64,000 bases of DNA, from positions 32,007,950-32,071,949 of the forward strand of contig OU744728.1 of the NCBI GenBank assembly GCA_916613615.1, read 5' to 3'. The notes under the pieces were generated by a model. The model saw only the letters and a program-made list of their open reading frames with translations. It had not been told where the DNA came from and did no database searches. The stretch comes from Steromphala cineraria. Lineage: Eukaryota; Mollusca; Gastropoda; Trochida; Trochidae. A program made the translations under genes and the position numbers. Positions 35,201-48,059 of this stretch are shown one piece after another (the first letter of the stretch is position 1; each line of letters starts with the position of its first letter).

Positions 35201-38149
35201 CCTGAACCAATACCGATCGACAGAAATTGATTTCAAGAAAGTGTTATTTTGCCCCTGGGGTCACCTCTAGGGGTGGGGTGCTTATTAGGTTATGCTGTGT
35301 TTCCAGGCATTTTGGACTAAAAAGGTCAACTTCGAATTTCTGATTAAAAACTAGCAGAAGTTGTTGCTAATGGTCCCCTGAACAAATACCGATCGACAGA
35401 AATTGATTTGAAGAAAGTGTTATTTTGCCCCTGGGGTCACCACTATGGGTGGGGTGCTTATAAGGTTATGCAGTGTTTTCCAGGCATTTTGGACTAAAAA
35501 GGTCAACTTCGAATTTCTGATTAAAAACTAGCAGAAGTTGTTGCTAATGGTCCCCTGAACCAATACCGATCGACAGAAATTGATTTCAAGAAAGTGTTAT
35601 TTTGCCCCTGGGGTCACCTCTAGGGGTGGGGTGCTTATAAGGTTATGCAGTGTTTTCCAGGCATTTTGGACTAAAAAGGTCAACTTCGAATTTCTGATTA
35701 AAAACTAGCAGAAGTTGTTGCTAGTGGTCCCCTGAACAAATACCGATCGACAGAAATTGATTTCAAGAAAGTGTTATTTTGCCCCTGTGGTCACCTCTAG
35801 GGGTGGGGTGCTTATAAGGTTATGCAGTGTTTTCCAGGCATTTTGGACTAAAAAGGTCAACTTCGAATTTCTGATTAAAAACTAGCAGAAGTTGTTGCTA
35901 ATGGTCCCCGGAACCAATACCGATCGACAGAAATTGATTTCAAGAAAGTGTTATTTTGCCCCTGGGGTCACCTCTAGGGGTGGGGTGCTTATTAGGTTAT
36001 GCTGTGTTTCCAGGCATTTTGGACTAAAAAGGTCAACTTCGAATTTCTGATTAAAAACAAGCAGAAGTTGTTGCTAATGGTCCCCTGAACAAATACCGAT
36101 CGACAGAAATTGATTTGAAGAAAGTGTTATTTTGCCCCTGGGGTCACCACTACGGGTGGGGTGCTTATAAGGTTATGCAGTGTTTTCCAGGCATTTTGGA
36201 CTAAAAAGGTCAACTTCGAATTTCTGATAAACTAGCAGAAGTTGTTGCTAATGGTCCCCGGAACCAGTTCTATCGACAGAAATTGATTTCAAGAAAGTGT
36301 TATTTTGCCCCTGGGGTCACCTCTAGGGGTGCGATGCTTATAAGGTTATGCAGTGTTTTCCAGGCATTTTGGACTAAAACGGTCAACTTCGAATTTCTGA
36401 TTAAAAACTAGCAGAAGTTGTTGCTAATGGTCCCCTGAACCAATACCTATCGACAGAAATTGATTTCAAGAAAGTGTTATTTTGCCCCTGGGGTCACCTC
36501 TAGGGGTGGGGTGCTTATAAGGTTATGCAGTGTTTTCCAGGCATTTTGGACTAAAAAGGTCAACTTCGAATTTCTGATTAAAAACTAGCAGAAGTTGTTG
36601 CTAATGGTCCCCTGAACCAATACCGATCGACAGAAATTGATTTCAAGAAAGTGTTATTTTGCCCCTGGGGTCACCTCTAGGGGTGGGGTGCTTATTAGGT
36701 TATGCAGTGTTTTCCAGGCATTTTGGACTAAAAAGGTCAAACTCGAATTTCTGATTAAAAACTAGCAGAAGTTGTTGCTAATGGTCCCCGGAACCAGTAC
36801 CGATCGACAGAAATTGATTTCAAGAAAGTGTTAATTTGCCCCTGGGGTCACCTCTAGGGGTGGGGTGCTTATAAGGTTATGCAGTGTTTTCCAGGCATTT
36901 TGGACTAAAAAGGTCAACTTCGAATTTCTGATTAAAAACTAGCAGAAGTTGTTGCTAATGGTCCCCTGAACCAATACCGATCGACAGAAATTGATTTGAA
37001 GAAAGTGTTATTTTGCCCCTGGGGTCACCTCTAGGGGTGGGGTGCTTATAAGGTTATGCAGTGTTTTCCAGGCATTTTGGACTAAAAAGGTCAACTTCGA
37101 ATTTCTGATTAAAAACTAGCAGAAGTTGTTGCTAATGGTCCCCGGAACCAATACCGATCGACAGAAATTGATTTCAAGAAAGTGTTATTTTGCCCCTGGG
37201 GTCACCTCTAGGGGTGGGGTGCTTATTAGGTTATGCTGTGTTTCCAGGCATTTTGGACTAAAAAGGTCAACTTCGAATTTCTGATTAAAAACTAGCAGAA
37301 GTTGTTGCTAATGGTCCCCTGAACAAATACCGATCGACAGAAATTGATTTGAAGAAAGTGTTATTTTGCCCCTGGGGTCACCACTAGGGGTGGGGTGCTT
37401 ATAAGGTTATGCAGTGTTTTCCAGGCATTTTGGACTAAAAAGGTCAACCTCGAATTTCTGATAAAAAACTAGCAGAAGTTGTTGCTAATGCTCCCCGGAA
37501 CCAGTTCTATCGACAGAAATTGATTTCAAGAAAGTGTTATTTTGCCCCTGGGGTCACCTCTAGGGGTGGGGTGCTTATAAGGTTATGCAGTGTTTTCCAG
37601 GCATTTTGGACTAAAAAGGTCAACTTCGAATTTCTGATTAAAAACTAGCAGAAGTTGTTGCTAATGGTCCCCTGAACAAATACCGATCGACAGAAATTGA
37701 TTTCAAGAAAGTGTTATTTTGCCCCTGGGGTCACCTCTAGGGGTGGGGTGCTTATAAGGTTATGCAGTGTTTTCCAGGCATTTTGGACTAAAAAGGTCAA
37801 CTTCGAATTTCTGATTAAAAACTAGCAGAAGTTGTTGCTAATGGTCCCCGGAACCAATACCGATCGACAGAAATTGATTTCAAGAAAGTGTTATTTTGCC
37901 CCTGGGGTCACCTCTAGGGGTGGGGGGCTTATTAGGTTATGCTGTGTTTCCAGGCATTTTGGACTAAAAAGGTCAACTTCGAATTTCTGATTAAAAACTA
38001 GCAGAAGTTGTTGCTAAAGGTCCCCTGAACAAATACCGATCGACAGAAATTGATTTGAAGAAAGTGTTATTTTGCCCCTGGGGTCACCACTAGGGGTGGG
38101 GTGCTTATAAGGTTATGCAGTGTTTTCCAGGCATTTTGGACTAAAAAGG

Positions 38150-41100
38150 TCAACCTCGAATTTCTGATAAAAAACTAGCAGAAGTTGTTGCTAATGGTCC
38201 CCGGAACCAGTTCTATCGACAGAAATTGATTTCAACAAAGTGTTATTTTGCCCCTGGGGTCACCTCTAGGGGTGGGGGGCTTATTAGGTTATGCTGTGTT
38301 TCCAGGCATTTTGGACTAAAAAGGTCAACTTCGAATTTCTGATTAAAAACTAGCAGAAGTTGTTGCTAATGGTCCCCTGAACAAATACCGATCGACAGAA
38401 ATTGATTTGAAGAAAGTGTTATTTTGCCCCTGGGGTCACCACTAGGGGTGGGGTGCTTATAAGGTTATGCAGTGTTTTCCAGCCATTTTGGACTAAAAAG
38501 GTCAACCTCGAATTTCTGATAAAAAACTAGCAGAAGTTGTTGCTAATGGTCCCCGGAACCAGTTCTATCGACAGAAATTGATTTCAACAAAGTGTTATTT
38601 TGCCCCTGGGGTCACCTCTAGGGGTGGGGTGCTTATAAGGTTATGCAGTGTTTTCCAGGCATTTTTGACTAAAACGGTCAACTTCGAATTTCTGATTAAA
38701 AACTAGCAGAAGTTGTTGCTAATGGTCCCCTGAACCAATACCTATCGACAGAAATTGATTTGAAGAAAGTGTTATTTTGCCCCTGGGGTCACCTCTAGGG
38801 GTGGGGTGCTTATAAGGTTATGCAGTGTTTTCCAGGCATTTTGGACTAAAAAGGTCAACTTCGAATTTCTGATTAAAAACTAGCAGAAGTTGTTGCTAAT
38901 GGTCCCCGGAACCAATACCGATCGACAGAAATTGATTTCAAGAAAGTGTTATTTTGCCCCTGGGGTCACCTATAGGGGTGGGGTGCTTATAAGGTTATGC
39001 AGTGTTTTCCAGGCATTTTGGACTAAAAAGGTCAGCTTCGAATTTCTGATTAAAAACTAGCAGAAGTTGTTGCTAATGGTCCCCGGAACCAATACCGATC
39101 GACAGAAATTGATTTCAAGAAAGTGTTATTTTGCCCCTGGGGTCACCTCTAGGGGTGGGGTGCTTATAAGGTTATGCAGTGTTTTCCAGGCATTTTGGAC
39201 TAAAAAGGTCAACCTCGAATTTCTGATTAAAAACTAGCAGAAGTTGTTGCTAATGGTCCCCGGAACCAATACCGATCGACAGAAATTGATTTCAAGAAAG
39301 TGTTATTTTGCCCCTGGGGTCACCTCTAGGGGTGGGGTGCTTATAAAGTTATGCAGTGTTTTCCAGGCATTTTGGACTAAAAAGGTCAACTTCGAATTTC
39401 TTATTAAAAACTAGCAGAAGTTGTTGCTAATGGTCCCCTGAACCAATACCGATCGACAGAAATTGATTTCAAGAAAGTGTTATTTTGCCCCTGGGGTCAC
39501 CTCTAGGGGTGGGGTGCTTATTAGGTTATGCAGTGTTTTCCAGGCATTTTGGACTAAAAAGGTCAACTTCGAATTTCTGATTAAAAACTAGCAGAAGTTG
39601 TTGCTAATGGTCCCCGGAACCAATACCGATCGACAGAAATTGATTTCAAGAAAGTGTTATTTTGCCCCTGGGGTCACCTCTAGGGGTGGGGTGCTTATTA
39701 GGTTATGCTGTGTTTCCAGGCATTTTGGACTAAAAAGGTCAACTTCGAATTTCTGATTAAAAACTAGCAGAAGTTGTTGCTAATGGTCCCCTGAACAAAT
39801 ACCGATCGACAGAAATTGATTTGAAGAAAGTGTTATTTTGCCCCTGGGGTCACCACCAGGGGTGGGGTGCTTATTAGGTTATGCAGTGTTTTCCAGGCAT
39901 TTTGGACTAAAAAGGTCAACCTCGAATTTCTGATAAAAAACTAGCAGAAGTTGTTGCTAATGGTCCCCGGAACCAGTTCTATCGACAGAAATTGATTTCA
40001 AGAAAGTGTTATTTTGCCCCTGGGGTCACCTCTAGGGGTGGGGTGCTTATAAGGTTATGCAGTGTTTTCCAGGCATTTTGGACTAAAAAGGTCAACTTCG
40101 AATTTCTGATTAAAAACTAGCAGAAGTTGTTGCTAATGGTCCCCTGAACAAATACCGATCGACAGAAATTGATTTCAAGAAAGTGTTATTTTGCCCCTGG
40201 GGTCACCTCTAGGGGTGGGGTGCTTATAAGGTTATGCAGTGTTTTCCAGGCATTTTGGACTAAAAAGGTCAACTTTGAATTTCTGATTAAAAACTAGCAG
40301 AAGTTGTTGCTAATGGTCCCCGGAACCAATACCGATCGACAGAAATTGATTTCAAGAAAGTGTTATTTTGCCCCTGGGGTCACCTCTAGGGGTGGGGGGC
40401 TTATTAGGTTATGCTGTGTTTCCAGGCATTTTGGACTAAAAAGGTCAACTTCGAATTTCTGATTAAAAACGAGCAGAAGTTGTTGCAAATGGTCCCCTGA
40501 ACAAATACCGATCGACAGAAATTGATTTGAAGAAAGTGTTATTTTGCCCCTGGGGTCACCTCTAGGGGTGGGGTGCTTATAAGGTTATGCAGTGTTTTCC
40601 AGGCATTTTGGACTAAAAAGGTCAACCTCGAATTTCTGATAAAAAACTAGCAGAAGTTGTTGCTAATGGTCCCCGGAACCAGTTCTATCGACAGAAATTG
40701 ATTTCAACAAAGTGTTATTTTGCCCCTGGGGTCACCTCTAGGGGTGGGGTGCTTATAAGGTTATGCAGTGTTTTCCAGGCATTTTGGACTAAAAAGGTCA
40801 ACTTCGAATTTCTGATTAAAAACTAGCAGAAGTTGTTGCTAATGGTCCCCTGAACCAATACCTATCGACAGAAATTGATTTGAAGAAAGTGTTATTTTGC
40901 CCCTGGGGTCACCTCTAGGGGTGGGGTGCTTATAAGGTTATGCAGTGTTTTCCAGGCATTTTGGACTAAAAAGGTCAACTTCGAATTTCTGATTAAAAAC
41001 TAGCAGAAGTTGTTGCTAATGGTCCCCGGAACCAATACCGATCAACAGAAATTGATTTCAAGAAAGTGTTATTTTGCCCCTGGGGTCACCTATAGGGGTG

Positions 41101-41480
41101 GGGTGCTTATAAGGTTATGCAGTGTTTTCCAGTCATTTTGGACTAAAAAGGTCAGCTTCGAATTTCTGATTAAAAACTAGCAGAAGTTGTTGCTAATGGT
41201 CCCCGGAACCAATACCGATCGACAGAAATTGATTTCAAGAAAGTGTTATTTTGCCCCTGGGGTCACCTCTAGGGGTGGGGTGCTTATAAGGTTATGCAGT
41301 GTTTTCCAGGCATTTTGGACTAAAAAGGTCAACCTCGAATTTCTGATTAAAAACTAGCAGAAGTTGTTGCTAATGGTCCCCGGAACCAATACCGATCGAC
41401 AGAAATTGATTTCAAGAAAGTGTTATTTTGCCCCTGGGGTCACCTCTAGGGGTGGGGTGCTTATAAAGTTATGCAGTGTT
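38150..41480 (+). repeat. Second 12-monomer duplication (offset 2,120 bp)
   Basis: GGGGGGCTTATTAGGTTATG is at about 38276 and 40396, and CACCTATAGGGGTGG at about 38971 and 41091. Both pairs are 2,120 bases apart. Confidence 0.8.
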
Positions 41481-41629
41481 TTCCAGGCATTTTGGACTAA
41501 AAAGGTCAACTTCGAATTTCTGATTAAAAACTAGCAGAAGTTGTTGCTAATGGTCCCCGGAACCAATACAGATCGACAGAAATTGATTTCAAGAAAGTGT
41601 TATTTTGCTCCTGGGGTCACCTCTAGGGG

Positions 41630-42690
41630 TGGGGTGCTTATAAGGTTATGCAGTGTTTTCCAGTCATTTTGGACTAAAAAGGTCAGCTTCGAATTTCTGA
41701 TTAAAAACTAGCAGAAGTTGTTGCTAATGGTCCCCGGAACCAATACCGATCGACAGAAATTGATTTCAAGAAAGTATTATTTTGCCCCTGGGGTCACCTC
41801 TAGGGGTGGGGTGCTTATAAGGTTATGCAGTGTTTTCCAGGCATTTTGGACTAAAAAGGTCAACCTCGAATTTCTGATTAAAAACTAGCAGAAGTTGTTG
41901 CTAATGGTCCCCGGAACCAATACCGATCGACAGAAATTGATTTCAAGAAAGTGTTATTTTGCCCCTTGGGTCACCTCTAGGGGTGGGGTGCTTATAAAGT
42001 TATGCAGTGTTTTCCAGGCATTTTGGACTAAAAAGGTCAACTTCGAATTTCTGATTAAAAACTAGCAGAAGTTGTTGCTAATGGTCCCCGGAACCAATAC
42101 AGATCGACAGAAATTGATTTCAAGAAAGTGTTATTTTGCCCCTGGGGTCACCTCTAGGGGTGGGGTGCTTATAAGGTTATGCAGTGTTTTCCAGTCATTT
42201 TGGACTAAAAAGGTCAACTTCGAATTTCTGATTAAAAACTAGCAGAAGTTGTTGCTAATGGTCCCCGGAACCAATACCGATCGACAGAAATTGATTTCAA
42301 GAAAGTATTATTTTGCCCCTGGGGTCACCTCTAGGGGTGGGGTGCTTATAAGGTTATGCAGTGTTTTCCAGGCATTTTGGACTAAAAAGGTCAACCTCGA
42401 ATTTCTGATTAAAAACTAGCAGAAGTTGTTGCTAATGGTCCCCGGAACCAATACCGATCGACAGAAATTGATTTCAAGAAAGTGTTATTTTGCCCCTTGG
42501 GTCACCTCTAGGGGTGGGGTGCTTATAAAGTTATGCAGTGTTTTCCAGGCATTTTGGACTAAAAAGGTCAACTTCGAATTTCTGATTAAAAACTAGCAGA
42601 AGTTGTTGCTAATGGTCCCCGGAACCAATACAGATCGACAGAAATTGATTTCAAGAAAGTGTTATTTTGCCCCTGGGGTCACCTCTAGGG
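41630..42690 (+). repeat. 3-monomer tandem duplication (about 531 bp)
   Basis: The trio marked by CCAGTCATTTTGG, AAGTATTATTTTGCC and GCCCCTTGGGTC appears twice in a row here, but only once in the corresponding place around 45545-46080. Confidence 0.8.
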
Positions 42691-42699
42691 GTGGGGTGC

Positions 42700-45600
42700 T
42701 TATAAGGTTATGCAGTGTTTTCCAGTCATTTTGGACTAAAAAGGTCAACTTCGAATTTCTGATTAAAAACTAGCAGAAGTTGTTGCTAATGGTCCCCGGA
42801 ACCAATACCGATCGACAGAAATTGATTTCAAGAAAGTGTTATTTTGCCCCTGGGGTCACCTCTAGGGGTGGGGTGCTTATAAGGTTATGCAGTGTTTTCC
42901 AGGCATTTTATACTAAAAAGGTCAGCTTCGAATTTCTGATTAAAAACTAGCAGAAGTTGTTGCTAATGGTCCCCGGAACCAATACCGATCGACAGAAATT
43001 GATTTCAAGAAAGTGTTATTTTGCCCCTGGGGTCACCTCTAGGGGTGGGGTGCTTATAAGGTTATGCAGTGTTTTCCAGGCATTTTGGACTAAAAAGGTC
43101 AACCTCGAATTTCTGATTAAAAACTAGCAGAAGTTGTTGCTAATGGTCCCCTGAACAAATACCGATCGACAGAAATTGATTTCAAGAAAGTGATATTTTG
43201 CCCCTGGGGTCACCTCTAGGGGTGGGGTGCTTATAAGGTTATGCAGTGTTTTCCAGGCATTTTGGACTAAAAAGGTCAACCTCGGATTTCTGATTAAAAA
43301 CTAGCAGAAGTTGTTGCTAATGGTCCCCGGAACCAATACCGATCGACAGAAATTGATTTCAAGAAAGTGTTATTTTGCCCCTGGGGTCACCTCTAGGGGT
43401 GGGGTGCTTATAAGGTTATGCAGTGTTTTCCAGGCATTTTGGACTAAAAAGGTCAGCTTCGAATTTCTGATTAAAAACTAGCAGAAGTTGTTGCTAATGG
43501 TCCCCGGAACCAATACCGATCGACAGAAATTGATTTCAAGAAAGTGTTATTTTGCCCCTGGGGTCACCTCTAGGGGTGGGGTGCTTATAAGGTTATGCAG
43601 TGTTTTCCAGGCATTTTGGACTAAAAAGGTCAACCTCGAATTTCTGATTAAAAACTAGGAGAAGTTGTTGCTAATGGTCCCCTGAACAAATACCGATCGA
43701 CAGAAATTGATATCAAGAAAGTGTTATTTTGCCCCTGGGGTCACCTCTAGGGGTGGGGTGCTTATAAGGTTATGCAGTGTTTTCCAGGCATTTTGGACTA
43801 AAAAGGTCAACCTCGAATTTCTGATAAAAAACTAGCAGAAGTTGTTGCTAATGCTCCCCGGAACCAGTTCTATCGACAGAAATTGATTTCAAGAAAGTGT
43901 TATTTTGCCCCTGGGGTCACCTCTAGGGGTGGGGTGCTTATAAGGTTATGCAGTGTTTTCCAGGCATTTTGGACTAAAAAGGTCAACTTCGAATTTCTGA
44001 TTAAAAACTAGCAGAAGTTGTTGCTAATGGTCCCCTGAACCAATACCGATCGACAGAAATTGATTTCAAGAAAGTGTTATTTTGCCCCTGGGGTCACCTC
44101 TAGGGGTGGGGTGCTTATAAGGTTATGCAGTGTTTTCCAGGCATTTTGGACTAAAAAGGTCAACTTCGAATTTCTGATTAAAAACTAGCAGAAGTTGTTG
44201 CTAATGGTCCCCGGAACCAATACCGATCGACAGAAATTGATTTCAAGAAAGTGTTATTTTGCCCCTGGGGTCACCTCTAGGGGTGGGGGGCTTATTAGGT
44301 TATGCTGTGTTTCCAGGCATTTTGGACTAAAAAGGTCAACTTCGAATTTCTGATTAAAAACTAGCAGAAGTTGTTGCTAATGGTCCCCTGAACAAATACC
44401 GATCGACAGAAATTGATTTGAAGAAAGTGTTATTTTGCCCCTGGGGTCACCACTAGGGGTGGGGTGCTTATAAGGTTATGCAGTGTTTTCCAGGCATTTT
44501 GGACTAAAAAGGTCAACCTCGAATTTCTGATAAAAAACTAGCAGAAGTTGTTGCTAATGGTCCCCGGAACCAGTTCTATCGACAGAAATTGATTTCAACA
44601 AAGTGTTATTTTGCCCCTGGGGTCACCTCTAGGGGTGGGGTGCTTATAAGGTTATGCAGTGTTTTCCAGGCATTTTGGACTAAAACGGTCAACTTCGAAT
44701 TTCTGATTAAAAACTAGCAGAAGTTGTTGCTAATGGTCCCCTGAACCAATACCTATCGACAGAAGTTGATTTGAAGAAAGTGTTATTTTGCCCCTGGGGT
44801 CACCTCTAGGGGTGGGGTGCTTATAAGGTTATGCAGTGTTTTCCAGGCATTTTGGACTAAAAAGGTCAACTTCGAATTTCTGATTAAAAACTAGCAGAAG
44901 TTGTTGCTAATGGTCCCCGGAACCAATACCGATCGACAGAAATTGATTTCAAGAAAGTGTTATTTTGCCCCTGGGGTCACCTATAGGGGTGGGGTGCTTA
45001 TAAGGTTATGCAGTGTTTTCCAGTCATTTTGGACTAAAAAGGTCAGCTTCGAATTTCTGATTAAAAACTAGCAGAAGTTGTTGCTAATGGTCCCCGGAAC
45101 CAATACCGATCGACAGAAATTGATTTCAAGAAAGTGTTATTTTGCCCCTGGGGTCACCTCTAGGGGTGGGGTGCTTATAAGGTTATGCAGTGTTTTCCAG
45201 GCATTTTGGACTAAAAAGGTCAACCTCGAATTTCTGATTAAAAACTAGCAGAAGTTGTTGCTAATGGTCCCCGGAACCAATACCGATCGACAGAAATTGA
45301 TTTCCAGAAAGTGTTATTTTGCCCCTGGGGTCACCTCTAGGGGTGGGGTGCTTATAAAGTTATGCAGTGTTTTCCAGGCATTTTGGACTAAAAAGGTCAA
45401 CTTCGAATTTCTGATTAAAAACTAGCAGAAGTTGTTGCTAATGGTCCCCGGAACCAATACAGATCGACAGAAATTGATTTCAAGAAAGTGTTATTTTGCT
45501 CCTGGGGTCACCTCTAGGGGTGGGGTGCTTATAAGGTTATGCAGTGTTTTCCAGTCATTTTGGACTAAAAAGGTCAGCTTCGAATTTCTGATTAAAAACT

Positions 45601-47190
45601 AGCAGAAGTTGTTGCTAATGGTCCCCGGAACCAATACCGATCGACAGAAATTGATTTCAAGAAAGTATTATTTTGCCCCTGGGGTCACCTCTAGGGGTGG
45701 GGTGCTTATAAGGTTATGCAGTGTTTTCCAGGCATTTTGGACTAAAAAGGTCAACCTCGAATTTCTGATTAAAAACTAGCAGAAGTTGTTGCTAATGGTC
45801 CCCGGAACCAATACCGATCGACAGAAATTGATTTCAAGAAAGTGTTATTTTGCCCCTTGGGTCACCTCTAGGGGTGGGGTGCTTATAAAGTTATGCAGTG
45901 TTTTCCAGGCATTTTGGACTAAAAAGGTCAACTTCGAATTTCTGATTAAAAACTAGCAGAAGTTGTTGCTAATGGTCCCCGGAACCAATACAGATCGACA
46001 GAAATTGATTTCAAGAAAGTGTTATTTTGCCCCTGGGGTCACCTCTAGGGGTGGGGTGCTTATAAGGTTATGCAGTGTTTTCCAGTCATTTTGGACTAAA
46101 AAGGTCAACTTCGAATTTCTGATTAAAAACTAGCAGAAGTTGTTGCTAATGGTCCCCGGAACCAATACCGATCGACAGAAATTGATTTCAAGAAAGTGTT
46201 ATTTTGCCCCTGGGGTCACCTCTAGGGGTGGGGTGCTTATAAGGTTATGCAGTGTTTTCCAGGCATTTTATACTAAAAAGGTCAGCTTCGAATTTCTGAT
46301 TAAAAACTAGCAGAAGTTGTTGCTAATGGTCCCCGGAACCAATACCGATCGACAGAAATTGATTTCAAGAAAGTGTTATTTTGCCCCTGGGGTCACCTCT
46401 AGGGGTGGGGTGCTTATAAGGTTATGCAGTGTTTTCCAGGCATTTTGGACTAAAAAGGTCAACCTCGAATTTCTGATTAAAAACTAGCAGAAGTTGTTGC
46501 TAATGGTCCCCTGAACAAATACCAATCGACAGAAATTGATTTCAAGAAAGTGTTATTTTGCCCCTGGGGTCACCTCTAGGGGTGGGGTGCTTATAAGGTT
46601 ATGCAGTGTTTTCCAGGCATTTTGGACTAAAAAGGTCAACCTCGGATTTCTGATTAAAAACTAGCAGAAGTTGTTGCTAATGGTCCCCGGAACCAATACC
46701 GATCGACAGAAATTGATTTCAAGAAAGTGTTATTTTGCCCCTGGGGTCACCTCTAGGGGTGGGGTGCTTATAAGGTTATGCAGTGTTTTCCAGGCATTTT
46801 GGACTAAAAAGGTCAGCTTCGAATTTCTGATTAAAAACTAGCAGAAGTTGTTGCTAATGGTCCCCGGAACCAATACCGATCGACAGAAATTGATTTCAAG
46901 AAAGTGTTATTTTGCCCCTGGGGTCACCTCTAGGGGTGGGGTGCTTATAAGGTTATGCAGTGTTTTCCAGGCATTTTGGACTAAAAAGGTCAACCTCGAA
47001 TTTCTGATTAAAAACTAGGAGAAGTTGTTGCTAATGGTCCCCTGAACAAATACCGATCGACAGAAATTGATATCAAGAAAGTGTTATTTTGCCCCTGGGG
47101 TCACCTCTAGGGGTGGGGTGCTTATAAGGTTATGCAGTGTTTTCCAGGCATTTTGGACTAAAAAGGTCAACCTCGGATTTCTGATTAAAA
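42700..47190 (+). repeat. Large block duplication (offset 3,360 bp, about 19 monomers)
   Basis: GGCATTTTATACTAAAAAGG is at 42902 and 46262, and ACTAGGAGAAGTTG at about 43655 and 47015, both 3,360 apart. Left of 41.6 kb the same relation continues with offset about 3,890, the extra 530 bp being the local 3-monomer duplication. Confidence 0.85.
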
Positions 47191-48059
47191 ACTAGCAGAA
47201 GTTGTTGCTAATGGTCCCCTGAACCAATACCTATCGACAGAAATTGATTTCAAGAAAGTGCTATTTTGCCCCTGGGGTCACCTCTAGGGATGGGGTACTT
47301 ATAAGGTTATGCAGTGTTTTCCAGTCATTTTGGACTAAAAAGGTCAACTTCGAATTTCTGATTAAAAACTAGCAGAAGTTTTTGCTAATGGTCCCCGGAA
47401 CCAATACCGATCGACAGAAATTGATTTCAAGAAAGTGTTATTTTGCCCCTGGGGTCACCTCTAGGGGTTGGGTGCTTATAAGGTTATGCAGTGTTTTCCA
47501 GGCATTTTGGACTAAAAAGGTCAACTTCGAATTTCTGATTAAAAACTAGCAGAAGTTGTTGCTAATGGTCCCCGGAACCAATACCGATCGACAGAAATTG
47601 ATTTCAAGAAAGTGTTATTTTGCCCCTGGGGTCACCTCTAGGGGTGGGGTGCTTATAAGGTTACGCAGTGTTTTCCAGTCATTTTGGACTAAAAAGGTCA
47701 GCTTCGAATTTCTGATTAAAAACTAGCAGAAGTTGTTGCTAATGGTCCCCGGAACCAATACCGATCGACAGAAATTGATTTCAAGAAAGTGTTATTTTGC
47801 CCCTGGGGTCACCTCTAGGGGTGGGGTGCTTATAAGGTTATGCAGTGTTTTCCAGGCATTTTGGACTAAAAAGGTCAACCTCGAATTTCTGATTAAAAAC
47901 TAGCAGAAGTTGTTGCTAATGGTCCCCTGAACAAATACCGATCGACAGAAATTGATTTCAAGAAAGTGTTATTTTGCCCCTGGGGTCACCTCTAGGGGTG
48001 GGGTGCTTATAAGGTTATGCAGTGTTTTCCAGGCATTTTGGACTAAAAAGGTCAACCTC

